A stretch of 64,000 nucleotides of DNA from Sinimarinibacterium flocculans (GTDB lineage: Bacteria > Pseudomonadota > Gammaproteobacteria > Nevskiales > Nevskiaceae): contig NZ_QICN01000005.1 in assembly GCF_003201205.1 (NCBI RefSeq), forward strand, positions 62,001-126,000. The letters are read 5' to 3'. Below, in pieces: positions 1 through 8,197 of the stretch (the first letter of the stretch is position 1; the number at the start of each line of letters is the position of its first letter). The notes beneath the pieces are model-generated. The model was not told the DNA's origin. It did no database searches and saw nothing but the letters and a program-made list of their open reading frames with translations. Position numbers and translations under genes: made by a program.

Positions 1-13
1 TTGCGCGGCCGAC

Positions 14-985
14 TCAGCCGGACAGCACGTGCCGCTTCAGATCCTCGCGCTCGAGGACATGCTCCAGCGCGTTCTCGAGCAGGTGGCGACACTGCGCCGC
101 GGCGCTGTACAGCAGCGCATGCGTCGCGCCGTCGCGGGCATCCGCACTCTCGCACTCCAGGCTGTACTGCTCGAACGCATTCAGACCGGTCAGCAGATCG
201 GCGAGATGCTGCGGACACTCGCACTTGATCGACGACTGCAGCGTCGACACGGTCTCCAGGGCGCCCTCGTCGAAGCGACGCGCCGGCACTTCGCGCACCA
301 GCAGCCGCTCCACGCCCTCGGCCACCTCGGGGGGGACGAGGTTGAGGCTCATCAGGCACACGCGGGCCAGATGCGCCGGATCGACCGGCGCGCGCACGGC
401 GGTGATGCCGTCACGATCCAGCCGCCTGAGCGTCGCCCGGCTGGCGAAGCCATAGACGACGACGGTCAGACGCGGCCGGAAGCGCGCCGCCAGATCGAGC
501 ACGGTCCGGACCTGCGGCGTCCGCAGGGTGGCGCAGTCCAGCACGAGCGCGTCGATGGATTCGCCACTGGGCGGCAGCTCGCCATGCGTGTAGATCGCGT
601 CCAGGTCCAGCATCGGCCGGCCCGACCACTCGCGGATCAGGCGGTTGCCGAGCGCCCGGCCGATCACGACCACGCGGCACCGTTCACCCGCCGGGGCGCG
701 GCGCAGACCGCTGCGCTCCAGCCGGGCACGGATGTCCTCGTCCGGGAGGAAGACGACAGTACCGATCGCGTGACCGGCATCGACCGCCGCCTTGAGCAAG
801 GACAGGCGCTCGACCTCGTGCGCGCTATAGAGGCGCGCACCGACGTCGGAACGGCTCGGCACGATCATCTGGTAGCGCCGTTCCCACATGCGGATGGTCG
901 GCACTGGAATGCCGGTCAATCGCGACACCGCACCGATGCGGTAGCCACGTTCATCGGGATCGCGGGCCTGAACTGACGTTTCCAT
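14..985 (-). CDS. MerR-family transcriptional regulator with C-terminal sensor-like region
   Basis: A 323-aa DNA-binding regulator. Residues about 15-80 form a MerR winged helix: YRIGAVSRLTGI, then the recognition stretch TIRMWERRY. About 100-220 looks like the Rossmann-type region found in B12-binding MerR proteins, but no DxHxxG cobalamin signature is visible, so light or B12 sensing is not supported. The C-terminal helical part carries a CECPQH motif. The start is the ATG at 985 because AGGAGG lies 4 nt upstream; an upstream in-frame start to 1060 has no such site and would sit inside the palindromic operator. Its target genes are not in the window, apart from probable autoregulation at 1060-1096. 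Confidence 0.85.
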   Translation of the reverse strand: METSVQARDPDERGYRIGAVSRLTGIPVPTIRMWERRYQMIVPSRSDVGARLYSAHEVERLSLLKAAVDAGHAIGTVVFLPDEDIRARLERSGLRRAPAGERCRVVVIGRALGNRLIREWSGRPMLDLDAIYTHGELPPSGESIDALVLDCATLRTPQVRTVLDLAARFRPRLTVVVYGFASRATLRRLDRDGITAVRAPVDPAHLARVCLMSLNLVPPEVAEGVERLLVREVPARRFDEGALETVSTLQSSIKCECPQHLADLLTGLNAFEQYSLECESADARDGATHALLYSAAAQCRHLLENALEHVLEREDLKRHVLSG

Positions 986-1059
986 GAAGCCTCCTGGGGA
1001 TACGGCGGCGTGGGTGGACGCCCCTTCGGACGCCGAGACCCGTGGACCGCCGACTCTCA

Positions 1060-1096
1060 CTGTATAGCTTATGTATATCCTTTTGTCGCTATACAG
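1060..1096. promoter_or_regulatory. Palindromic operator over the MerR-gene promoter
   Basis: A perfect 9-bp inverted repeat, CTGTATAGC (1060-1068) and GCTATACAG (1088-1096), is separated by 19 nt. A third TGTATA copy lies at 1072-1077, 11 bp (one helical turn) after the first. On the minus strand GCGACA (1089-1084), a 17-nt spacer and TATACA (1066-1061) read as a -35/-10 pair driving the regulator, so the repeat covers its promoter. Autoregulation by the MerR protein is inferred. Confidence 0.6.
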
Positions 1097-1138
1097 GAGG
1101 GGTGATGTGTCGAGGCCGCCGCCAGCCTCCGGGATCGC

Positions 1139-2002
1139 TCAGTAGCGCCAGAGCAGGCTCAGCAGCCCCTGCTCGCGCCGGTACGGCGTGCCGGTATCGG
1201 CCTCGGCATCGACCAGCCGCCAGCGTGCATCGATGCTCCAGTGAGCCGACAGCGAGAAGTTGAGGCCGGCGCTGTACACGTCTGCCCGCGAGGCCAGCCG
1301 GAACGCCGACTCGCCGTCGAACACATCGTCTTCGGCGATCGCACGCGCCGCGGCCACCGCGGCCGGCGGCGGGTTCGGCGCAACCGACACGAGGTCGCCG
1401 TCCAGGTACTGGTAGCCCGCGTAGAGCACAAGCCTGCGCGCCAGCAGCCAGTCGAGATCGATGCTCGCCGACCGCGCGCCGGTCTCGAACACGCGCGCAT
1501 GCACCCCGTCGACGGCGCGCGCCGACCAGCCCAGACGCCACGTCATCCGCGTCGTGAGCTGCTGTTGCGCGAACACTCCGGCGCGATACGTCCACACGTC
1601 GCGCAGGCGGCTGTCGAACTCGCTGCGCTCGACGCGCAGGCTGGCGCCGAGCAGCGGCGTGTAGAAGCCGCCGTCGCGGCGATACGCCCAGCGCCAGCGC
1701 ACGCCGGCGGTGATGTCGTCGAGGTCGTCGTAGCGATCGTGACCACGCGCCTCGGCGGAAAGCTGGAAACCCATCAGGCTGTTGGGCGCCAGGCGCCAGA
1801 CGTTCTCGTAGGCGGCACCGACCTGTGCGACGACATCGTCACGCAGAACCGCGCCGCGGCGCGCGTTGGCGACGTTGTCGTCGAATCCGGCCGCGAACTC
1901 GCCGGAAAACACGCGCTCGACGGCGTGCGCGGGCAGCGCGATGCCGAGCACCAGCAGGCCTGCCCAGACCCGGTGCGCACGCCCGGACGATCGAGTTCCC
2001 AT
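1139..2002 (-). CDS. Outer-membrane beta-barrel protein, function unknown
   Basis: About 287 aa. An n-region with several Arg/His, a hydrophobic core and an ALPAHA cleavage site form a typical Sec signal peptide. The mature part alternates polar and aromatic residues with regular RW.. and Y strand ends, and finishes in LLWRY, like a barrel of roughly 12 strands. Such proteins are often annotated only as hypothetical outer-membrane proteins. The start is uncertain: ATG at 2002 (used, directly before the n-region), 2020 or 2038. It is divergent from a FecR-like gene 111 bp away, and I infer the two work together at the envelope. Confidence 0.7.
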   Translation of the reverse strand: MGTRSSGRAHRVWAGLLVLGIALPAHAVERVFSGEFAAGFDDNVANARRGAVLRDDVVAQVGAAYENVWRLAPNSLMGFQLSAEARGHDRYDDLDDITAGVRWRWAYRRDGGFYTPLLGASLRVERSEFDSRLRDVWTYRAGVFAQQQLTTRMTWRLGWSARAVDGVHARVFETGARSASIDLDWLLARRLVLYAGYQYLDGDLVSVAPNPPPAAVAAARAIAEDDVFDGESAFRLASRADVYSAGLNFSLSAHWSIDARWRLVDAEADTGTPYRREQGLLSLLWRY

Positions 2003-2113
2003 TCCCTGCCCCTGCTCCATGTGCATCAGCAGGCCCATTGTGAACCCGTTCCAACACGGCGCCCACGCGCCGTGGTCAACTGCGCGCCATTCGCATCTCA
2101 TGGGGGCAGCGCG

Positions 2114-2860
2114 ATGCCGACCCGGCACGAAGAAGACATCGACGATCCACGACGCGCCTTCCTGGTGCGCGCACTCTCGCTCGGCTGGCTGGCGGGCGGC
2201 GCAGGCTGGCAGCTCGATGCCCTGGCCGGCCCTCTCACCGACGTGTTCGGCGCACTGCCGGCGCGCCTGCCGACGGGACGCTCGATCTTCCGCATCGACG
2301 GCCAGGTCTGGGTCGACGGCAAGCCGGCGACGCGCGATACCGTCATCGGCGACGACGCGCACATCCGCACCGCGGACGACGCGTCGCTGGTCGGCGTCGT
2401 CGGACAGGACGCGCTGATCCTGCGTGGACGCTCGGAGCTCCAGCTCGGCGGTGCGCGCACGGCCAAACGCGTGTTCCGGCTGGTGACCGGGGCGATGCTC
2501 GCCGTGTTCGGCCGACGCGAGCAGACCCTGGACATCCAGACGCCGACGGCGACGATCGGCATTCGCGGCACCGGTGTCTACACCGAGGCCGACGAGGAAA
2601 AGACCTACGTCTGCACCTGCTACGGACGCACCAGCATCGGCGCCGCCGACGACCCGGCCATCAGCGAGACCATCACGGCGCAGCACCACGATGCGCCGCG
2701 CTGGGTGCTCGCCAGACCGCAGAACGGCCGCCGCATCATCCCGGCTGCACTCCAGTGGCACACGGACCTCGAACTGATGACGCTCGAAGCGCTGGTCGGT
2801 CGTCAGGTGCCCTTCGGGCTCGAGGACATGGACTACCGCGGACCGCGGCGCGAGTACTGA
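2114..2860 (+). CDS. FecR-domain protein with Tat-like signal
   Basis: 248 aa. The N-terminus has PRRAFLV followed by a hydrophobic stretch, a plausible twin-arginine signal, so the protein is likely exported folded. Residues about 60-180 match the FecR fold: IDGQVWVDGKPA, then GDDAHIRTADDAS, then a strand-rich segment ending TPTATIGIRGTGVY. This version occurs in standalone secreted proteins rather than in inner-membrane anti-sigma regulators, and no sigma factor lies nearby. CTCYG (about residue 178) offers a Cys pair. The start is ATG 2114 with GGGGGCAG upstream; extending the frame further upstream would run antisense through the barrel gene. Role unknown. Confidence 0.75.
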   Translation: MPTRHEEDIDDPRRAFLVRALSLGWLAGGAGWQLDALAGPLTDVFGALPARLPTGRSIFRIDGQVWVDGKPATRDTVIGDDAHIRTADDASLVGVVGQDALILRGRSELQLGGARTAKRVFRLVTGAMLAVFGRREQTLDIQTPTATIGIRGTGVYTEADEEKTYVCTCYGRTSIGAADDPAISETITAQHHDAPRWVLARPQNGRRIIPAALQWHTDLELMTLEALVGRQVPFGLEDMDYRGPRREY

Positions 2861-2866
2861 GTGCTG

Positions 2867-3337
2867 CTAGGCGAGCCGCTTCTCGACCGCGTAGTTGTGG
2901 ATCGGCGTCCCGGCGACCTCGAAGTCACGGCGCGCCACGACGACGAAGCCGCGACGCAGGAAGAAGCGCCGCGCCATCTCGCTGGCCTCCGCATGGAGCA
3001 GGCTCGCGCCCCGGGAGCGGGCCCGCGCTTCCAGCGCGGCGTAGACGGCTGCAGCGGCGCCGGAGCCCACGGCCGCCGGCGCGCTGTACAGGTAGTCGAT
3101 GTGTCCGTCGGCCTCGAGATCGCCGAACGCCAGCAGCGCACCGTCGTCATCGGCGGCCACCAGCGTGATGCGACCGTCCGCCATCTTCCCGCGCAGACGA
3201 TCGGCGCTCGGCGTCAGCGACGCCCATGCGGCCACCTGCCGCGCATCGTAGTCGCGGGGGCCCAGCGTGGTCACGGATGCGCGGTACAGTGCGCTCAACG
3301 CCGACGCATCGTCCGGCACGGCTTCTCGGATGTGCAT
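2867..3337 (-). CDS. GNAT-family N-acetyltransferase
   Basis: 156 aa, full length for a GNAT enzyme. It begins with the typical IREAVPDDASALSALYR strand and helix. The acetyl-CoA region is degenerate but visible as AAVGSGAAAAVYAALEARA, followed by the late GNAT pattern ASEMARRFFLRRGFV and a conserved Tyr near the end (IHNYAVEKRL). The substrate cannot be predicted. It converges with the FecR gene (6 bp apart) and is divergent from the EAL gene. ATG 3337 is chosen because the domain begins there; the upstream extension is low-complexity. Confidence 0.85.
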   Translation of the reverse strand: MHIREAVPDDASALSALYRASVTTLGPRDYDARQVAAWASLTPSADRLRGKMADGRITLVAADDDGALLAFGDLEADGHIDYLYSAPAAVGSGAAAAVYAALEARARSRGASLLHAEASEMARRFFLRRGFVVVARRDFEVAGTPIHNYAVEKRLA

Positions 3338-3435
3338 GCGCACATTGTAGTCGCGGCGATCCGCGACGCTTGCCCTGCGCGAGGCACTCGCCCTCATAAT
3401 CACGGGCCCATACACGCAGCGATCGGAGGGAAGTC

Positions 3436-4656
3436 TTGACCGGGTCGGCGTCACAGCGGCTGCTGAATGCAGGCGACACCCTGTTCAACGAGGGCGACGT
3501 CGGTCACGAGGCCTATCTGATCGAGACCGGCGCGGTCGAGATCTACGTCGAGCGCCCCGAAGGACGGCGCGTACTGGCCGTGCTGGGTCCGGACGACCTG
3601 TTCGGCGAGCTCGCACTGATCGGCGACCAGACGCGCACCGCCTGCGCCTGCGCCACCGCATCGACACAGCTCAGCGTCATCACCCACGACACGCTCGCCG
3701 ACCAGCTCGAACGTGCGTCTCCGCTGCTGCGGCACCTGCTGCGCGTGATTCTCTCCCGCTGTCGCAACAACCTGCGCATGATCGGAGCCGGCGAGACCTT
3801 CCAGCCGGACCAGATCGTGCGCGCGCCGGAGACCGACGGCGACGGCAATCTCGCCATCAAGCGCCTGCGGCTCGAGCAGGCGCTCGCAGAAGCCATGCGC
3901 AAAGGCGAGCTGGTGCTGTTCTATCAGCCGATCGTCCGCCTCGGCAGCGGGCACATCGTCGGTTTCGAGGCCCTCGTGCGCTGGCGGCGCAGCGACGGCA
4001 GCCTCGTGCCGCCGGGCGAATTCATCGGGGTGCTCGAGGACTCCAACCTGATCATGGAATTCGGTCGCTGGGCAATCCGCCGGGCTGCGACCGACCTGCA
4101 CCTGCTGGGCGCCGACTACCACCCGCATCGCGTCGACGACGAGCCGCTGTTCTGCTCGGTGAACCTCTCGGTCCGCCAGTTCGGCGATCCCGACCTGCTC
4201 CCCGCGGTGCGCTCGGCAGTCGATGACTGCGGCCTGCAGCCGGGCCAGCTACGGCTGGAGATCACCGAATCGGGGCTACTCAACAATCTGCAGGCGGCGC
4301 TCGAACTGATCGAACAGTGCCACCAGCTCGGCTGCCGCGTCGTCGTCGACGACTTCGGCACCGGCTACAGCTCGCTGTGGTATCTGCACAGCCTGCCGGT
4401 GAACGGCCTCAAGCTGGATCGCTCGTTCCTGCAGGACTCCACGCGCAGCCAGCGCGGCTTGCGCATCGTGCGCGCGGTCGGCCGTCTGGCGGTGGATCTG
4501 GACATGTACGCCGTCGCGGAGGGCATCGAGACGCCGGAGCAGGCAGCGATCTGTCACGACCTGGGCCTGGACTTCGGCCAGGGTTTCTTCTTCAGCAAGG
4601 CGGTGCCGGTCGCCGAGGCACAGGCGCTGCTGCGACAGCAGGCCGAAGCGCTCTAG
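3436..4656 (+). CDS. Cyclic-nucleotide-binding domain / EAL c-di-GMP phosphodiesterase
   Basis: 406 aa. Residues 1-120 form a cNMP-binding (Crp-type) cap with GDTLFNEGDVG and DLFGELALIGDQTRTA. Residues about 150-400 form an EAL domain that keeps every residue expected for hydrolysis of c-di-GMP to pGpG: EALVRW, NLSVRQF, ITESG, VDDFGTGYSS, LKLDR, AEGIETPEQ and GQGFFFSKA. There is no GGDEF domain and no membrane segment, so it is a soluble phosphodiesterase gated by a cap domain. Start is TTG 3436 with GGAGGGAAG 5 nt before it. C-di-GMP control of the type IV pili encoded further on is possible but only inferred. Confidence 0.92.
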   Translation: MTGSASQRLLNAGDTLFNEGDVGHEAYLIETGAVEIYVERPEGRRVLAVLGPDDLFGELALIGDQTRTACACATASTQLSVITHDTLADQLERASPLLRHLLRVILSRCRNNLRMIGAGETFQPDQIVRAPETDGDGNLAIKRLRLEQALAEAMRKGELVLFYQPIVRLGSGHIVGFEALVRWRRSDGSLVPPGEFIGVLEDSNLIMEFGRWAIRRAATDLHLLGADYHPHRVDDEPLFCSVNLSVRQFGDPDLLPAVRSAVDDCGLQPGQLRLEITESGLLNNLQAALELIEQCHQLGCRVVVDDFGTGYSSLWYLHSLPVNGLKLDRSFLQDSTRSQRGLRIVRAVGRLAVDLDMYAVAEGIETPEQAAICHDLGLDFGQGFFFSKAVPVAEAQALLRQQAEAL

Positions 4657-4672
4657 ACGCGGCTTCGGCGCC

Positions 4673-4951
4673 CTATGCGCGGCTGCGCCGCAGGCCCGCG
4701 GCCTGTTCGGACAGCAGCCGCCAACCGAGTGCGAACATGCCGACGCAGCCGGCCATCGTCGTGACCAGCGTGCTCCGGGCACGCGAACCCAGCGGAAGCT
4801 GCATCAGCACCCACATCACCACCCCGACCGCACCGAGCAGCGCGTACAGCAGTCGCGCGGTGCAGTACTGCAGGCCGTCGAACAGGCTTTCGGGAAAAGC
4901 ATGACCCGCAGCGGCTGTCCGAATCCGACGAGTCTTGGTCGCGATGGTCAT
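4673..4951 (-). CDS. Small two-helix membrane protein
   Basis: 92 aa. A basic N-terminus (TKTRRIRT) is followed by two hydrophobic helices, LLYALLGAVGVVMWVLMQL (about 36-54) and STLVTTMAGCVGMFALGWRLL (about 60-80), then a basic tail. I recognise no family. The start is well supported by AGGAGG a few nt before ATG 4951. It converges with the EAL gene (16 bp between stops). Likely an inner-membrane protein of unknown role. Confidence 0.7.
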   Translation of the reverse strand: MTIATKTRRIRTAAAGHAFPESLFDGLQYCTARLLYALLGAVGVVMWVLMQLPLGSRARSTLVTTMAGCVGMFALGWRLLSEQAAGLRRSRA

Positions 4952-5253
4952 CCCTGTGTCCTCCTGGCACCTGCCAGAACCGTGGCGTACGACCATTTGA
5001 CGGCAAGCCACGCCGGCAGATGAGGCCGTTCGCGGGACGTTCGCGGCCGCTGATCGGTCCGCAAAACCGGGCGGCGACGCAGGACCGACAAGCGGTGAGG
5101 ATGTCGGGTCGCGCCCGACGGCCGAGCCTCGGGCCGGTCCGGGTGATTGGCGGGAATTCACAATCCGCGATCGTCACGAGCCTGTAATCTTCCGGCCGCA
5201 GCGCGCCTCGTCGCGCGCACCACAACAACGCTTCGAGACCATCGGAGGAGAGC
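4952..5253. other. Intergenic region, 302 bp
   Basis: Divergent spacer between the small membrane protein and the 938-aa lipoprotein gene. The last bases hold GGAGGAG, the ribosome binding site of the right-hand gene. TGTAAT at 5183-5188 could be a -10 element, but no convincing -35 accompanies it. I see no ORF, hairpin or repeat here. Confidence 0.5.
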
Positions 5254-8070
5254 ATGGCGGCCCCGCATCACGGCCTGCGCCTGCGGCGCGGATGGGTATT
5301 GGCATCGGCACTGTTGCTGGCGGCCTGCGGATCGAGCAGCACGCCCATCGGCGAACCGCCGCCGCGCAACGACTCCCTGGACGATCTGCTCGGCGACGCC
5401 GTGGCGCAGACGCGCGCACGCGGCTGCGACTTCCTCGAATCCGCCTACTGCCTGTTTCCCTGGCCCAACGACTTCTTCACCGTCGCCGACGCAAGCACCG
5501 ACACCGGACGACGTGTCGACCTGCCGCTCGCCGCGATGCCGCGCAATCTCGCCGGTTTGCCGCTGCGGCCGGACGAATGGAACCGCAACGACGGCTTCTC
5601 TCCCGGTCAGCTGATGGTCACCTACGTGCCCGGACTCGACCCGGCCGTCAGCGGCATCGGCAACGTCACCGACATCAAGGCCTCGCTGGCCGACGACGCG
5701 CCGATCCTGGTCATCGATGCCGATACCGGCGAGCGCCACCCGATCTGGGTGGAGATCGACGCCAGCGAAACCGCGCAGACCCTGTGCGATCTGCCGTCGA
5801 GCGTCTTCGGCACGGCCGGACTGGTCGCCGGCGAACTCGGTGTCGACGACGCGCTCGCGAATCTCGATGCGGTGATCGCCGGGCTCGGCGACGGCTGCAC
5901 GCTGACGCTGCAGCCGATCCTCGCTGCGCTGGGCGAGACCCTGCACGACACGCTGGCGCCGAACAACGCCCTGAAGATCGATCCCCCGGCCCTGCTGATG
6001 CGGCCGGCGCAAAACTTCCGCGATGGCCATCGCTACATCGTCGCCTTGCGCGGGCTGAAGACCGCCGATGGCGAGCGCATCGAGGCGCCGGCCGCGTTCC
6101 GCGTCTTCCGCGACAACCACGTCAGCGCGATCGACGAGGTCAACGCGCGCCGCGCGCACATGGAAGACCTGTTCGCGCGCCTGCAGCAGCACGGCGTCGC
6201 CCGCGACGAGCTGTACATGGCCTGGGACTTCACCGTCGCCAGCACCCGCAACCTCGCCGGCCGCGTGCTGCACATGCGCGACACCGCGCTGGCGCAACTC
6301 GGCGACGCCGCGCCGGCATTCGAGATCACCGAGGTCGTCGACTTCGCCGAGGGCGAGTCGATCCGCCGCGTCTACGGCCGCTACACCGTCCCCAACTTCC
6401 TGACGATACCCGACGGCATCTGCGACAACCTGCTGCCCCCGGTCAGTGAACTGGTGGACTACTGCGCACAGCTCGAATCCCTGGGCGAGCTGCTCGGCGG
6501 CAATGACCTGCCGCTGCTCGGCGATCTGCTGGGCACCGCCGCCGACGCCACCGGGCTGCTGATCGAGCTCGGTCAGCTGCCGCTGTCGCGCCTCTACTAC
6601 GCAGACGGCGGCAGCGGCGCCAACGAGCTGCCGACGGTCAATCCGCTGCAGCCGACGCAGTCCTTCGATTTCCAGTGCGAGATTCCGCGCACGGCGGTCG
6701 GCAGCTTCGACGACGCGGACACCTGGCTGCGCCCCGCGACGCCGACGCTCTACGGTCACGGCCTGCTCGGCAGCAAGGGCGAGGTCGGCGGCGGCAGCAC
6801 GCGGCGCCTGCGTGACCAGAACTTCATGCACTGCGCGATCGACTGGGTGGGCATGGCCTCGCGCGATGTGCCGAGCGTGCTCACCTTCCTGCTCGACATG
6901 AGCTTCTTCCCGACGCTGCCGGACCGCGCCCAGCAGGGCATGGTCAACTGGCACGTGCTCACGCGCCTGATCAAGCACCCGGACGGACTGGCATCCGACC
7001 CTGCGTTCCAGACGGCCGACGGACGACCGGTGTTCGATGCGACCGAGGTCGTCTACGACGGCAACAGCCAGGGCGGCATCATGGGCGGCGTGGTCGTGGC
7101 GACCAGCACCGAGATCACCCGCGGCTCGCTCGGCGTGCCCGGCGCGAACTACTCGACGCTGCTGCGCCGCAGTGTCGACTTCGATGCCTACGGAGCCCTG
7201 CTCTACGCCTCCTACCCCAACTCCTTCGACCAGAGCTTCATCCTGTCCTTCATCCAGATGCTCTGGGATCGCGGCGAGACCAACGGCTACGTGAATCACC
7301 TGCGACGTCCCGACGCGTTCATCGCACTGGGGCACCCGACGCCGAACCACGAGGCGATCCTGAACGTCGCCTTCGGCGATCACCAGGTGGCCGACGTCAC
7401 CCCCGAGGTCATGAGCCGCAGCTTCGATGGCGCCGTGCACCTGCCGGGCACCGAACCGGGCCGCCACACCAGCGTCAATCCCTTCGCGCTGATCCGCCCG
7501 GCAGTCGACGGCGAAAGCGGAACGGTGATGGTCATCTGGGACATCGGCCCGCTGAACCCGGACAACGAGGACAACCCGGGGACCGGTCAGCCTCCCGCCA
7601 CCAACGTGCCGCCGCGAGAGGGGCGCGACCCGCACTCCGATCCGCGCGCCGAAGTCGCCGGCGGCATCCAGCGCGAAGCCTTCCTGCGCAAGAACCGCTA
7701 TCTCAACGTCTGCGGCGATCGTCCGTGCTTCGCGCGCGGCTACGTGCCGGCGGACGTCGCCAGCGGCGCGCGCGGCAATCTCGCGCCATTCGTCAACGCC
7801 CTGCAGGACGCGCAGGCCCCTCCGGGCGGCCGCGTCGCGCTCACAGCCATTGCCGCGGACCCCGACCGCGACGAACTCGCCTTCCTCTGGGAGGCGATCG
7901 ACGGCGGCGACTGCATCGCCGGCATCGACGACGCGCAGGCAGCCCGTACCGAGCTGACGCTGACCGACACCTGCGCGAACCGGGATGTCGTACTGCGCGT
8001 CACCGTCAGCGACGGACGCGGCGGCAGCGCCCGCGAGACCACACGGGTCACGGTGCGCAGCAGCGACTGA
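5254..8070 (+). CDS. Large lipoprotein with alpha/beta-hydrolase-like elbow and C-terminal Ig-like domain
   Basis: 938 aa. The signal ends in a lipobox, LLLAACG, so the mature Cys is lipidated, and the next residues (GSSS) favour the outer membrane. The middle holds an oxyanion-hole-like YGHGLLGSKG (about 500) and a nucleophile elbow DGNSQGG (about 607), an arrangement seen in esterase/lipase-type folds such as the bacterial 'virulence factor lipase' group; the family assignment is tentative. Many Cys pairs suggest periplasmic or surface disulfides. Residues about 845-938 resemble a PKD/cadherin-type domain (AADPDRDELAFLWEA, then VTVSDGRGG). ATG 5254 follows GGAGGAG. A strong hairpin after the stop separates it from the next gene. 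Confidence 0.75.
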   Translation: MAAPHHGLRLRRGWVLASALLLAACGSSSTPIGEPPPRNDSLDDLLGDAVAQTRARGCDFLESAYCLFPWPNDFFTVADASTDTGRRVDLPLAAMPRNLAGLPLRPDEWNRNDGFSPGQLMVTYVPGLDPAVSGIGNVTDIKASLADDAPILVIDADTGERHPIWVEIDASETAQTLCDLPSSVFGTAGLVAGELGVDDALANLDAVIAGLGDGCTLTLQPILAALGETLHDTLAPNNALKIDPPALLMRPAQNFRDGHRYIVALRGLKTADGERIEAPAAFRVFRDNHVSAIDEVNARRAHMEDLFARLQQHGVARDELYMAWDFTVASTRNLAGRVLHMRDTALAQLGDAAPAFEITEVVDFAEGESIRRVYGRYTVPNFLTIPDGICDNLLPPVSELVDYCAQLESLGELLGGNDLPLLGDLLGTAADATGLLIELGQLPLSRLYYADGGSGANELPTVNPLQPTQSFDFQCEIPRTAVGSFDDADTWLRPATPTLYGHGLLGSKGEVGGGSTRRLRDQNFMHCAIDWVGMASRDVPSVLTFLLDMSFFPTLPDRAQQGMVNWHVLTRLIKHPDGLASDPAFQTADGRPVFDATEVVYDGNSQGGIMGGVVVATSTEITRGSLGVPGANYSTLLRRSVDFDAYGALLYASYPNSFDQSFILSFIQMLWDRGETNGYVNHLRRPDAFIALGHPTPNHEAILNVAFGDHQVADVTPEVMSRSFDGAVHLPGTEPGRHTSVNPFALIRPAVDGESGTVMVIWDIGPLNPDNEDNPGTGQPPATNVPPREGRDPHSDPRAEVAGGIQREAFLRKNRYLNVCGDRPCFARGYVPADVASGARGNLAPFVNALQDAQAPPGGRVALTAIAADPDRDELAFLWEAIDGGDCIAGIDDAQAARTELTLTDTCANRDVVLRVTVSDGRGGSARETTRVTVRSSD

Positions 8071-8110
8071 CCGCCGGCTGTCGTCGTTCGCGCACCACCG
8101 GTGCGACCGT

Positions 8111-8141
8111 CGCGGGGGCGCGCTTGAGTTGCGCCCCCGCG
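8111..8141. terminator. GC-rich hairpin after the 938-aa lipoprotein gene
   Basis: An 11-bp perfect stem, CGCGGGGGCGC (8111-8121) with GCGCCCCCGCG (8131-8141), and a 9-nt loop. No T-run follows, so termination is inferred from position and strength. Confidence 0.6.
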
Positions 8142-8197
8142 CGGTGACATGCTCGCGGCCTCGTCAGGGCCATCAGGGGCGGCACCGCGGTTCGCAC

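Noticed and set aside
14-985. MerR regulator as a B12/light sensor of the CarH/LitR type
   Set aside because: The DxHxxG cobalamin motif is missing, and no carotenoid, photolyase or B12 gene is next to it.
1241-2113. Extension of the FecR gene far upstream
   Set aside because: It would run antisense through the outer-membrane barrel gene; the Tat-like N-terminus at 2114 gives a proper start.
5158-7635. 825-aa open frame on the minus strand opposite the large lipoprotein
   Set aside because: Low-complexity Arg/Val/Ala/Gln composition, no domain motif and no ribosome binding site; the plus-strand gene has a lipobox and conserved motifs. Typical high-GC antisense shadow.
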